A DNA stretch of 8,728 nt from Phycisphaeraceae bacterium (GCA_007119405.1 SKPT01000132.1:1-8728), one strand, 5' to 3'. Positions 1 to 6,846 are shown, counted from the stretch's first letter. Program-made: numbers and translations. The notes: generated from the sequence alone by a model not told the origin.

Positions 1-1213
1 CGGGCGTTAACACCTGAGGGTCCCACCCCAAACCCAAACCCCAAACCCCGAACCCGGCGCCTCCCGTCCGCGCGCGTTGCAGCATCAGCGCTGCGGCGGG
101 CAGGTAAAGCACCACTGGCAGCCAGGCCGCGGCCACCGGGTTGACGACCGCGGTGCTCGCCTGGAGCATCATCAGCCCCCCGCCCCAGGCCCCCAGCGCC
201 AGGCCCGCCGTCTTCATCCCCTGCACCAGAGCGTTGGGCTGGCTGATCCGCAGCACCAGCCCCATGGCCATGAGCAGGATCAGCACGTTCATCACGATCA
301 TCGAGAACCGGCTCCAGACGATGCCGGCGATCTGCTGACGCTGCCGCGGCTCGACCGCCGGGTTCCGCGCCATCGCCTGCAACTCCGCCATCGAAAGAAA
401 CTGCGGGTACAACCCCGCGTTCCGCGCCATGAGCACCGTCGGCGAAAGCTCCGTCGGCAAATACTCGACAAGCTCCGGGCCCGTCTGCTCGTACGCCAGG
501 ACCAGCCCCGGCCCGTCGTTGGTCGCCGTCGCCGGCGACGTCGGCCGCTCCGCCAGCCCCGGCGGCTCGAGGCGCCATCGCCCATGCTCCGCCTCCCACA
601 CCGCCCGCTCGGCGGTGATCCGACGCTCCGTCAGCCCGCCCGGCCGACGCTGGAGGACCGTCACGTCCGCGAGCGTCCCGGCCGTGGCGTCGAACGCCCG
701 CGCCGTCAGCAGATTCCCCTGCTCGTCATACGCCAGGCGCACCGCGAACGCCTCGACCGTGCGGTGCTCCGCCTCGGCGCTGCTGCGCGCCAGCTTCGGC
801 GCCAGCGCCGGAATGACCAGCTCCTGGATGGGCAGGATCGCCGCATTGAGCACGAGGCCCGCCACCACCATCGGCAGCGCCACGCGGTACAGGCTTGTCC
901 CCGAGGCCACGATGGCCGTCAGCTCCCCCGTCCGCTGGAACGCGGCGATGGTGAAGCCCGCCGCCGCGATCACCAGCAGCCCGCAGAAGAAGACGTAGAG
1001 CATGATCAGCACCGGCCCGTAGTAGTCGGCGATCACGAGCCCCGTCGCCAGCAGCACCGACCCGTCCTCGCCCGCCCGCGCCTGCCCGGCCCGCAGGAAC
1101 CGGTCCAGGTCCACGATCAGGTCCACCACCACGAACAGCAGCATCAACACCACGCCGAGGATGACGAAGTTGATGAAAAACTCGCGGAGGATGTAGCGGT
1201 CCAGCGTCTTCAT
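1..1213 (-). CDS. lptG: LptG-like permease of the LPS exporter (YjgP/YjgQ family), C-terminus cut by window edge
   Basis: This is a membrane subunit of the LptB2FG ABC exporter, which pulls lipopolysaccharide out of the inner membrane and passes it to the periplasmic bridge. The start MKTLDRYILREFF matches the LDRYI opening of LptG rather than LptF. Hydrophobic segments lie at about residues 13-37, 55-92, 108-135 and, after a soluble region (about 140-295, the expected periplasmic beta-jellyroll), at about 300-325, 335-355 and 362-378. The motif RTGELTAIVASGTSLYRV (94-111) corresponds to the family's conserved loop before the third helix. The frame stays open to the window edge (404 codons), already longer than the roughly 360 residues of E. 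coli LptG. Its last 20 or so codons run through a G-rich repeat, so the normal C-terminus probably lies near residue 382. No Shine-Dalgarno is visible before ATG. It lies downstream of lptF in the same direction. Family assignment is firm; G versus F is less so. Confidence 0.82.
   Translation of the reverse strand, partial: MKTLDRYILREFFINFVILGVVLMLLFVVVDLIVDLDRFLRAGQARAGEDGSVLLATGLVIADYYGPVLIMLYVFFCGLLVIAAAGFTIAAFQRTGELTAIVASGTSLYRVALPMVVAGLVLNAAILPIQELVIPALAPKLARSSAEAEHRTVEAFAVRLAYDEQGNLLTARAFDATAGTLADVTVLQRRPGGLTERRITAERAVWEAEHGRWRLEPPGLAERPTSPATATNDGPGLVLAYEQTGPELVEYLPTELSPTVLMARNAGLYPQFLSMAELQAMARNPAVEPRQRQQIAGIVWSRFSMIVMNVLILLMAMGLVLRISQPNALVQGMKTAGLALGAWGGGLMMLQASTAVVNPVAAAWLPVVLYLPAAALMLQRARTGGAGFGVWGLGLGWDPQVLTP
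22..55 (-). repeat. G-rich tract with six G-runs, potential G-quadruplex
   Basis: On the minus strand there are six runs of three or four G separated by loops of 3, 3, 3, 3 and 1 bases (plus-strand C-runs at 53-55, 46-49, 39-42, 33-35, 26-29 and 22-24). This meets the usual G3+N1-7 quadruplex rule with runs to spare. The tract lies on the sense strand of the lptG-like gene, so an RNA quadruplex in the mRNA is also possible. A related GGGTTCGGGG pattern recurs in the intergenic palindrome at 3261-3345, suggesting this is dispersed repeat DNA and not selected protein sequence. Confidence 0.7.
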
Positions 1214-1247
1214 GGGCAGGGGTCAGGCGGCGATGCGGTTTCCGGCC

Positions 1248-1266
1248 CCCCTCCCTTCGGGAGGGG
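1248..1266. repeat. GC-rich hairpin, 7-bp stem
   Basis: CCCCTCC (1248-1254) and GGAGGGG (1260-1266) form a perfect 7-bp stem around CTTCG. It lies between the lptF and lptG genes, just upstream of the lptG start at 1213. No T-tract follows in either direction, so it is not a classical intrinsic terminator. It looks like a dispersed GC-rich intergenic repeat, an interpretation that cannot be tested from one copy. Confidence 0.55.
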
Positions 1267-1334
1267 CTGGGCGAGGGTGCCTCCGAAGGCCTTGCGTGCC
1301 CGATTAAGGTATGCGTCGTTGCAGCCGACATGCC

Positions 1335-1424
1335 GGGTGCCACTGGCGGCTTGCCCGCGAAGCGGCAAGCCCTGCGGCGGCCGACGGAGGCACGGCTTGG
1401 CCTTCGGGTCAAGCCGTGGCACCC
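1335..1424. repeat. Nested palindromic element with two internal hairpins
   Basis: The outer arms GGGTGCCAC (1335-1343) and GTGGCACCC (1416-1424) are a perfect 9-bp inverted repeat. They enclose two further hairpins. The first pairs GGCTTGCC (1348-1355) with GGCAAGCC (1364-1371). The second pairs 1391-1402 with 1407-1418, a 12-bp stem containing one G-T(U) wobble and capped by a TTCG tetraloop. The second hairpin's right arm shares bases with the outer right arm, so the two folds compete. The block occupies the lptF-lptG gap and would be transcribed if the genes form one operon. Its likely nature is a REP- or MITE-like non-coding repeat; RNA processing or attenuation between the two genes is possible but unshown. 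Confidence 0.65.
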
Positions 1425-1460
1425 CCACGCCTGCGGTTTTCGGACGGAGCCTGACTTTGT

Positions 1461-1480
1461 GTTCATTCGTGTTCATTCGT
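1461..1480. repeat. Two exact tandem 10-bp units
   Basis: GTTCATTCGT occurs twice in immediate succession, 30 bases downstream of the lptF stop codon, and is followed by GG. It is a short direct tandem repeat of unknown role. It looks like intergenic repeat debris because it sits beside the palindromic block. Confidence 0.6.
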
Positions 1481-1510
1481 GGCCTTGTCTTTCTCCGCCT
1501 TGATTCATGT

Positions 1511-3169
1511 CTAATTCCGCGCCACCTGTCGATACGCCCGCGTCACGATCACCGCAAGCATCGCATTGCCCGACCAGAGCACCGCCAGGCCCACGACCAG
1601 CGGCAGGTCCGGGTTGCGCACGGTGCGCGTGCCGGCGTAGATCAGCAGGATGGTGACGATGGCGAGCATGAAGCTCCAGAAGTAGACCGCCAGCGGCATC
1701 TGCCCGCGCATGTGCAGACTGAGCACCGCCCCGAGCAGCATCAGCAGCAGGCACGCCACGCTCGACGCCGCCCGGTCGTGCAGTTGCCCCTCGATCTGCC
1801 GGCCGAGCATCGTGATCTGCGACGCCATCGCCCGCGCCGTCCGCGACACCTCCACCGCCCCCGCCGACGCGTCGGCCTCGGCCATCGCCATCAGCTCGCC
1901 CGGCGAAAGCGACTCCGGCGGCGCCTCGAGCACCGGCGCCGGCCAGCGCAGCCGCGGCAGGCTCAGCCGCGCGTGCTCCGTGAAACCGTCCACCCGCGGG
2001 TCGTACACCCGCACGTTCTCCAGCGTCACCAGCGCCGCCGGCTGCGCCTCGGGCGCCCGGTGACGTGAGCCGATCGTCACCCGCTCGGCGTCGAACCGCC
2101 GCGGTGCGAAGCGCGGCGAGTGATACTCCACCCGCACGGGACGACCGGCCTCGGCCTCGAGCACGATCCGCGGGCCCTCGTCCTCGACCTGCCAGCTTCC
2201 GCCGTGGAGGCGATACCGGTCGCCCTCGCCCGGCCGCTCCAGCTCCAGCTCGCCGCGATCCTCAAGTGCGGCGATCATCGTCGTGTGCAGCCAGCGCGCC
2301 CCGATCGCCCGCGCCAGCTCGTCGCGCCGCGTGCGCACGCGATCGAACCGCTCCGGGTGGTGGTTGAGCTGGCGCAGCTCCGGCCAGGAGAAGAACCGTG
2401 GCCGCTCACGCATCGGGTTGGGCAACTGAAACGGCGGCAGATCGAGCTGGCTCGTGTAGCCGAGCTGGCCCCGCGCCGGATCGTAGTACATCGCCTCGCG
2501 CAGGCGGATCGTCACCCAGGAGCGGTCCCGGTCGCGAAACAGCAGCACGTTCGCCCGCTCGGCCGTCGCGTCGCTGACCTGCACGCCCTCGCTGTCGAGC
2601 TGCCCGATCGCCACGCCCATCAGCTCGATCCAGCGCGTCGGCTGAAGCTCCGCCTCGGCCAGCGTCGGCGGCGGGTGCTGCACCGCGTCGTCGGCATAAA
2701 TGACCACGTCGCCGAAGCGATCAAAAGCCTTGTTGCGCTGAAGCTGCCCGACCAGCACCGTGAGCATGTCGCTCTCGGCCGTCTCCTGCGCCGCCCGCCA
2801 GAACTGGGGCAGCACGAAGTTGCTCAGGAGGAACAGGCTCATCGTCAGCACCAGCCCCAGCGCGATCACCGGCGCCAGGATCGCCCGGTAGCTCATCCCC
2901 GACGCCGAGCACGCCAGGACCTCGTTGTCCGAGGCCAGGCGCAGGTAGACCAGCGTCGAGGCGAACGCCGCGGCGAAGGGCAGGGCGAACACCAGCATCG
3001 TCGGGGCCGTGAACCCGATGAACTTCATCATCGCCCAGGGCCCGAGCAGCCCCTCGGTCATGGGCCCGATCGCCGCGGCGATGGAGATCACCACCACCAG
3101 CACGGCCGTCGTCACCGCCAGCAGCTTCAGCAGCTCAGCCGTGATGTAGCGGTACAGCGTCCAGGGCAT
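1511..3169 (-). CDS. lptF: LptF-like permease of the LPS exporter with enlarged periplasmic region
   Basis: A 552-residue YjgP/YjgQ-family permease, partner of the downstream LptG-like protein in the LPS extraction complex. The N-terminus MPWTLYRYITAELLKLL resembles the RYL/RYI start of LptF. Hydrophobic segments lie at about residues 13-34, 52-76, 96-121, 466-487, 492-513 and 522-545, three on each side of the soluble part, as in the family. The loop ASDNEVLACSASGMSYRAI (79-97) is the conserved family loop. The soluble region between helices 3 and 4 (about 125-462) is some 340 residues, well beyond that of E. coli LptF (366 residues in total), and it is charged and arginine-rich. The start at 3169 was chosen because the family alignment begins there. 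An in-frame Met at 3358 would add 63 residues encoded by an intergenic palindrome. Stop TAG is at 1511-1513. No Shine-Dalgarno is evident. Confidence 0.82.
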   Translation of the reverse strand: MPWTLYRYITAELLKLLAVTTAVLVVVISIAAAIGPMTEGLLGPWAMMKFIGFTAPTMLVFALPFAAAFASTLVYLRLASDNEVLACSASGMSYRAILAPVIALGLVLTMSLFLLSNFVLPQFWRAAQETAESDMLTVLVGQLQRNKAFDRFGDVVIYADDAVQHPPPTLAEAELQPTRWIELMGVAIGQLDSEGVQVSDATAERANVLLFRDRDRSWVTIRLREAMYYDPARGQLGYTSQLDLPPFQLPNPMRERPRFFSWPELRQLNHHPERFDRVRTRRDELARAIGARWLHTTMIAALEDRGELELERPGEGDRYRLHGGSWQVEDEGPRIVLEAEAGRPVRVEYHSPRFAPRRFDAERVTIGSRHRAPEAQPAALVTLENVRVYDPRVDGFTEHARLSLPRLRWPAPVLEAPPESLSPGELMAMAEADASAGAVEVSRTARAMASQITMLGRQIEGQLHDRAASSVACLLLMLLGAVLSLHMRGQMPLAVYFWSFMLAIVTILLIYAGTRTVRNPDLPLVVGLAVLWSGNAMLAVIVTRAYRQVARN

Positions 3170-3210
3170 GGGCAGCGGGCAGGGGGGGTGTGGATCGCAG
3201 CCGAGCGAAC

Positions 3211-3239
3211 AGCATAGGCGGCGCCCCGGCCCCGGGAAA
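3211..3239 (-). promoter_or_regulatory. Weak candidate promoter for lptF
   Basis: On the minus strand TATGCT (3216-3211) is preceded, with a 17-base spacer, by TTTCCC (3239-3234). Four of six positions match the -10 consensus and three of six match the -35. Transcription would start near 3204, about 35 bases before the lptF start codon. The match is poor and the call is tentative. Confidence 0.25.
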
Positions 3240-3260
3240 GCGGCGGCGGCAACGGGGTTC

Positions 3261-3345
3261 CGGGTTCGGGGATCGGGGATCCGCGGAATCACGTCCACGC
3301 TCACATCCCGCGGTGTTGTCTGCGGATCCCCAATTCCCGAACCCC
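3261..3345. repeat. 85-base imperfect palindrome between divergent lptF and ychF
   Basis: Arms 3261-3286 and 3320-3345 are 26-base inverted repeats matching at 22 of 26 positions, including an exact GGGGATCCGC block, around a 33-base spacer. A second CCGCGG at 3308-3313 offers an alternative pairing with 3281-3286. The arms are built from GGGTTCGGGG/GATCGGGGAT-type units resembling the G-rich tract at 22-55. It occupies most of the divergent promoter region. It looks like a miniature dispersed element or a strong cruciform; I see no terminal target duplication. Confidence 0.65.
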
Positions 3346-3363
3346 AGCTCCCCATCACCCCGC

Positions 3364-3369
3364 TATAAT
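3364..3369 (+). promoter_or_regulatory. Consensus -10 box (TATAAT) directly before ychF
   Basis: TATAAT at 3364-3369 is a perfect sigma-70-type -10 hexamer in very GC-rich surroundings. It ends only 10 bases before the ychF ATG at 3380. Transcription starting the usual six or seven bases downstream would give a leader of only about 3-5 bases. No convincing -35 element is seen 16-18 bases upstream. Confidence 0.6.
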
Positions 3370-3379
3370 CCCCGCCCCC

Positions 3380-4474
3380 ATGGATGCAGGTATCGTCGGC
3401 CTTCCCAACGTCGGCAAGTCAACACTCTTCAACGCCCTGACCAACGCCGGCATCGCCAGCGCCAACTACCCGTTCTGCACCATCGAGCCCAACGTCGGCA
3501 TCGTCCCCGTGCCCGACCCGCGCCTGGCGCGCATCAATGCCCACATCACCACCGAGAAGGTCATCCCCGCCGCCCTGCGCCTCGTCGACATCGCCGGGCT
3601 CGTGCGCGGGGCGAGCGAAGGCGAGGGCCTGGGCAACAAGTTCCTCTCCCACATCCGCAGCGTCGACGCCATCCTCCACGTCGTCCGCTGCTTCCACGAC
3701 GCCGACGTCGCCCACGTCGAGGGCTCGGCCGACCCGATCCGCGACATCGAGACCATCGAGACCGAGCTGATCCTGGCGGACCTGGCCACCGTCGAGTCCG
3801 CGCTGGACAAGGCCACGCGCACCGCCCGCACCGGGGCGCGCGAGGCCAAAGCCCAGGTCGAGCTGCTCAAGCGGTGCTCGGCCCTGCTCGACGAAGGCCA
3901 GCCGATCCGCAACCTTCTCGCCGGCGTCGACGCGGAGCAGCGCAAGCTGCTGCGTGGCTATTCGCTGCTGACCGCCAAGCCCGTGCTCTACGTCGCCAAC
4001 GTCGACGAGGACGACCTGGCCGGCGAGTCCGAGCTCGTGCAGCAGGTGCGCGAGCGCGCCGGGCGGGAAGGGGGGATGGTGGTGCCGGTGTGCGCCAAGC
4101 TCGAGGCGGAGCTGGCCGAGCTTGACGACGCGGACCGGGCGGAGCTGCTGGCGAGCGTGGGCCTGGCCGAGCCGGCGCTGCACGTGATGGCGCGGGCGGC
4201 GTACAAGCTGCTGGGCCTGCACAGCTTCTTCACCGCCGGGCCCAAGGAGGTCCGCGCCTGGACCGTGCCCGTCGGCGCCACCGCCCCCCAGGCCGCGGGC
4301 GTCATCCACAGCGACTTTGAGCGTGGCTTCATCCGGGTCGAGGTCTACTCGATCAAGGACCTGGAAAGCCACAAGTCGGAGAAGGCCATCCGCGAGGCCG
4401 GCCGCATGCGCGTCGAGGGCAAGGATTACGTCATCCAGGACGGCGACGTGTGCCACTTCCTGTTCAACGTCTGA
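3380..4474 (+). CDS. ychF: Ribosome-binding ATPase YchF (Obg-type P-loop family)
   Basis: A 364-residue protein, essentially the length of E. coli YchF (363) and alignable along its whole length. YchF (OLA1 in eukaryotes) is a cytoplasmic P-loop NTPase that prefers ATP over GTP, associates with ribosomes and is linked to stress responses. The Walker A motif GLPNVGKS is at residues 7-14, the switch II motif DIAG at 70-73, and the degenerate G4 motif NVDE at 207-210 takes the place of NKxD, which explains the altered base specificity. The [10 protein letters not shown] block (31-40) with its conserved cysteine is present. A coiled-coil-like helical insert lies at about 125-190, and the C-terminal TGS domain at about 278-361 ends [17 protein letters not shown]. 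The start at 3380 matches the family N-terminus. No Shine-Dalgarno is present; a TATAAT lies 11 bases upstream, suggesting a nearly leaderless message. Confidence 0.97.
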   Translation: MDAGIVGLPNVGKSTLFNALTNAGIASANYPFCTIEPNVGIVPVPDPRLARINAHITTEKVIPAALRLVDIAGLVRGASEGEGLGNKFLSHIRSVDAILHVVRCFHDADVAHVEGSADPIRDIETIETELILADLATVESALDKATRTARTGAREAKAQVELLKRCSALLDEGQPIRNLLAGVDAEQRKLLRGYSLLTAKPVLYVANVDEDDLAGESELVQQVRERAGREGGMVVPVCAKLEAELAELDDADRAELLASVGLAEPALHVMARAAYKLLGLHSFFTAGPKEVRAWTVPVGATAPQAAGVIHSDFERGFIRVEVYSIKDLESHKSEKAIREAGRMRVEGKDYVIQDGDVCHFLFNV

Positions 4475-4488
4475 TCTTCAACGCCCCA

Positions 4489-4513
4489 AGCCGCTCGCGG
4501 CTTCGCGAAGCCG
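4489..4513. repeat. Palindromic repeat, copy 1 (between convergent ychF and squalene-hopene cyclase)
   Basis: This copy holds the 16-base perfect palindrome CGGCTTCGCGAAGCCG (4498-4513). An overlapping alternative stem pairs AGCCGC (4489-4494) with GCGGCT (4497-4502). The first 24 bases recur at 6676-6699 in the same orientation with one substitution. It lies 15 bases after the ychF stop and 40 bases after the cyclase stop, so it could act as a bidirectional transcription barrier, but no T-tract is present on either side. Confidence 0.7.
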
Positions 4514-4552
4514 ACCCCCCACGCCCGACGTTCCACGCGCGCGGGCGCTGCC

Positions 4553-6535
4553 CTACGTGCGCACCTTCGTCGTCGCGCGCATGTCATCGGGCAGGGCGTT
4601 GGCCTTGCGCAGGTACCGCGCCAGGGCCATCAGCGGGAAGTAGTGCCGGTACAGGTGATACCGCAGGTAGAACACGCGCGGAAAGCCCGTGCCGGTGAAC
4701 CACTGTTCCTGCCACGTGCCCTCGGCCGTCTGCCGCTTGCACAGCCAGGCGATGGCGCGCTGCGCGTCGCGGTCCTCGGCCCCGTACACCGCCAGCAGCC
4801 CCATCGCCCCCCACGCCGTCTGGCTCGCCGTGGCCGGGCCGCGGCCACGCAGCGCCTCGTCCTCGTACGTGTCGGGCGATTCGCCGAACGCCCCCGTGTC
4901 CTGCTGCGCCTGCTTGAGCCACTGCCCGGCGCGCTGCACCCACGGCTCGCTCATGTCGTAGCCGATGCTGTCCAGCCCGCACAGCACCTGGAACGTGCCG
5001 TAGACGTAGTTCACGCCCCACCGGCCCCACCACGGGCCGTCCTCCTCCTGCGTCGCCTGCAAGTACGCGATGGCCCGGGCGATGTGCGGCTGCTCGGGCA
5101 GCGCCCCGTGCCAGCCCAGCGACTCGAGCACGCGGCCCGTGATGTCCGGGCAGGACGGGTCCTGCATCGCGTTGTGGTCCGCGAAGGGCACGTGCTCGAG
5201 GATCGGCCGATCCTTCGTCTTGTCGAACGCCGCCCAGCCCCCGTCGTCGTTCTGCATCGCGGTCAGCCACTCCATCGCCCGCCAACTGGCCACCTGCGCC
5301 CCGTGGCCGCCGATGCGATGCAGCGCCATCGACACCATCGCCGTGTCGTCCGTGTCCGGGTAGAAGGGGTTGTTGTACTCGAACGCCCAGCCCGCCGGCT
5401 CCACGTCCTTGCCCACGTTCGCCGCCCAGTCCCCGCGCACGCGGCACTCCTTGCTCACCAGCCACTTCGAGCACCGGGCCGCGTTCTCGTGCGAACGGTC
5501 CAGCCCCGCCTCGGCGATCGCGTACGCCGCGATCCCCGTGTCCCACACCGGCGAGAAGCATGGCTGAATGCGGATCTCGTCCGTCCGCTCGTCGTGGATC
5601 ATCAAATCATCCAGATCCTTGCGCGCCTTGACCAGCACCGGGTCGTCGTCCGGGTAGCCCAGGCAGCGCAGCGCGATCTGCACGTAGACCATCGGCGGAA
5701 AGATCGCCCCCAGCCCGTCCGAGTGCTTCAGATGATCCAGGATCCACTTCTCCACCCGCGCCAGCGCCCGCTTGCGCCACGGCGTGCGCCCGAGCATGTC
5801 CACCTTCTTGAGCACCCACTTGTCCAGTGCCAGAAACACCCGCGACCAGAACCAGTGCGGCCGATCCTGCGTCGCCACCAGCTTGTTGCGCTTGCGGTAC
5901 TTGACGTACAGCTCGGTGATCGACTGCTCGTGGCTGAGCGGCCGCACAGGCCGGTGCGTCGTGACGATGCTCAGCGGCAGGATCATCGTCCGCGTCCAGG
6001 CCGACACCTTGTCCAGGTGAAAGTAGCTCAGCCGCGGCAGGAAGACGATCTCCGGCGGGATCGACGGCTGGGCCTTCCACCTGATCTGCCCCATCGCCGC
6101 GAGATAGAACCGCGTAAAGCTGTTGCACTTCTCCGCGCCCCCGGCGGCGCGGACGCGGTCCCGCGCCCGCTGCATGTGCTCGGCCAGCGGGTTGTCGCCC
6201 ATGAGCTTCAGCGCAAAGTACCCCTTGACCGTCGCCGAGATGTCCATCTTCCCCCCCGGGTACTGGATCCACGTCCCGTCCGGCTGCTGCTGGCGGCGCA
6301 GGTAGGCGGCGATCTTCGGCAGAGTCTGCCTGGCCTCGGGCGTGTTCTCCTGCCCGAGGATCCATTTCATGAGGATGTACTCGCTCTGGAGGATCGAGTC
6401 CCCCTCGAGCTCGGCGCACCAGTGGCCGTCGTCGTGCTGCTGTTTGAGCAGGTACGCCAGGGCTTTTCGCATGCCCCGGATGACCGGTGGTGACAGGTCG
6501 GTTTCGCGTGGGGTCGTCTGTGTCGCTTCGTCCAT
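4553..6535 (-). CDS. shc: Squalene-hopene cyclase
   Basis: A 660-residue class II terpene cyclase that folds and cyclises squalene to hopene/hopanol, acting as a monotopic enzyme on the inner membrane. The protonating DxDD motif is FYPDTDDTA (Asp394, 396, 397). QW-type repeats (QxxxGxW) are seen at 33-39, 83-89, 428-434, 496-502 and 602-608; a sixth at 544-550 reads QQDTGAF, with Phe where Trp is expected. The C-terminus TGTGFPRVFYLRYHLYRHYFPLMALARY (615-642 region) is typical of the family, and the length is within the usual 630-720. The start at 6535 was chosen because the homologous part begins about residue 17 and a GAGGA lies 13 bases upstream; an in-frame ATG at 6592 overlaps a candidate -10 box. 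Stop TAG is at 4553-4555. It stands alone, without other hpn or squalene-synthesis genes in view, convergent with ychF and divergent from pilM. Confidence 0.95.
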   Translation of the reverse strand: MDEATQTTPRETDLSPPVIRGMRKALAYLLKQQHDDGHWCAELEGDSILQSEYILMKWILGQENTPEARQTLPKIAAYLRRQQQPDGTWIQYPGGKMDISATVKGYFALKLMGDNPLAEHMQRARDRVRAAGGAEKCNSFTRFYLAAMGQIRWKAQPSIPPEIVFLPRLSYFHLDKVSAWTRTMILPLSIVTTHRPVRPLSHEQSITELYVKYRKRNKLVATQDRPHWFWSRVFLALDKWVLKKVDMLGRTPWRKRALARVEKWILDHLKHSDGLGAIFPPMVYVQIALRCLGYPDDDPVLVKARKDLDDLMIHDERTDEIRIQPCFSPVWDTGIAAYAIAEAGLDRSHENAARCSKWLVSKECRVRGDWAANVGKDVEPAGWAFEYNNPFYPDTDDTAMVSMALHRIGGHGAQVASWRAMEWLTAMQNDDGGWAAFDKTKDRPILEHVPFADHNAMQDPSCPDITGRVLESLGWHGALPEQPHIARAIAYLQATQEEDGPWWGRWGVNYVYGTFQVLCGLDSIGYDMSEPWVQRAGQWLKQAQQDTGAFGESPDTYEDEALRGRGPATASQTAWGAMGLLAVYGAEDRDAQRAIAWLCKRQTAEGTWQEQWFTGTGFPRVFYLRYHLYRHYFPLMALARYLRKANALPDDMRATTKVRT

Positions 6536-6590
6536 TTTCGCTGGCCGATCCTCATGGGTGTCATTGCCCCGCACCGCCGAGCCGCCGGTC

Positions 6591-6596
6591 ATTGTA
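6591..6596 (-). promoter_or_regulatory. Candidate -10 box for the squalene-hopene cyclase gene
   Basis: On the minus strand TACAAT (6596-6591) matches TATAAT at five of six positions. Transcription would start near 6584, giving a leader of about 49 bases that includes GAGGA before the ATG at 6535. No recognisable -35 hexamer lies 16-18 bases upstream. If it is used, the alternative ATG at 6592 would be excluded from the message. Confidence 0.35.
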
Positions 6597-6670
6597 TCCG
6601 ACACCCGTTTTTCGCCACGGCGGGGCCATATTGCCCATAAACGACTGCAATCCCGCATGTTACCGCGCGA

Positions 6671-6714
6671 CGCCCAGCCGCTTGCGGCTTCGCGAAGCCC
6701 CCCGGCGGCTGGCG
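6671..6714. repeat. Palindromic repeat, copy 2, within a larger cruciform (upstream of cyclase and pilM)
   Basis: Bases 6676-6699 repeat 4489-4512 with a single C/T difference and contain the perfect palindrome GGCTTCGCGAAGCC (6686-6699). Around it, CGCCCAGCCGC (6671-6681) pairs with GCGGCTGGCG (6705-6714) with one bulged C, making an outer stem. The two copies are in direct orientation and bracket the cyclase gene. A related 14-base string (13 of 14 matching, opposite orientation) lies at 1356-1369, supporting a dispersed REP-like family. Confidence 0.7.
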
Positions 6715-6795
6715 TGAGCCCCGTCCATGACGCCCCGGCGCACCCGTTCTCACGCTCCGGCCGCCCATCTGACGATGCCATCCGAGCCGCCCGCG

Positions 6796-6824
6796 TTGCC
6801 AAACGCGCCCGGCGCTGCGATAAT
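6796..6824 (+). promoter_or_regulatory. Candidate sigma-70-type promoter for pilM
   Basis: TTGCCA (6796-6801) and GATAAT (6819-6824) are separated by exactly 17 bases, and each matches consensus at five of six positions. This is the best two-box promoter in the window. A start near 6831 would give pilM an unusually long leader of about 260 bases, which contains the inverted repeats listed separately. The position, in the gap between divergent genes and pointing toward pilM, is appropriate. Confidence 0.55.
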
Positions 6825-6846
6825 GGCTGTTTCGCGACCGGCCCGT

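Noticed and set aside
1248..1266. Intrinsic terminator between lptF and lptG
   Set aside because: The hairpin is strong, but no T-tract follows on either strand, so only a repeat/hairpin is reported.
77..2068. Long open frame on the plus strand opposite the lpt genes
   Set aside because: Its product is Arg/His/Pro-rich low-complexity sequence with no recognisable domain. It spans two genes and the repeat-filled gap between them, as expected for an antisense frame in high-GC coding DNA.
3170..3358. N-terminal extension of lptF to a Met at 3358
   Set aside because: The 63 extra residues are encoded by the intergenic palindrome and precede the natural family N-terminus.
3419..4456. Open frame of 345 codons on the minus strand opposite ychF
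   Set aside because: It is an antisense shadow; ychF on the plus strand aligns end to end with a known family.
4643..6493. Open frame of 616 codons on the plus strand opposite the cyclase
   Set aside because: It is an Arg/His/Leu-rich shadow of the cyclase gene with no start signal or domain.
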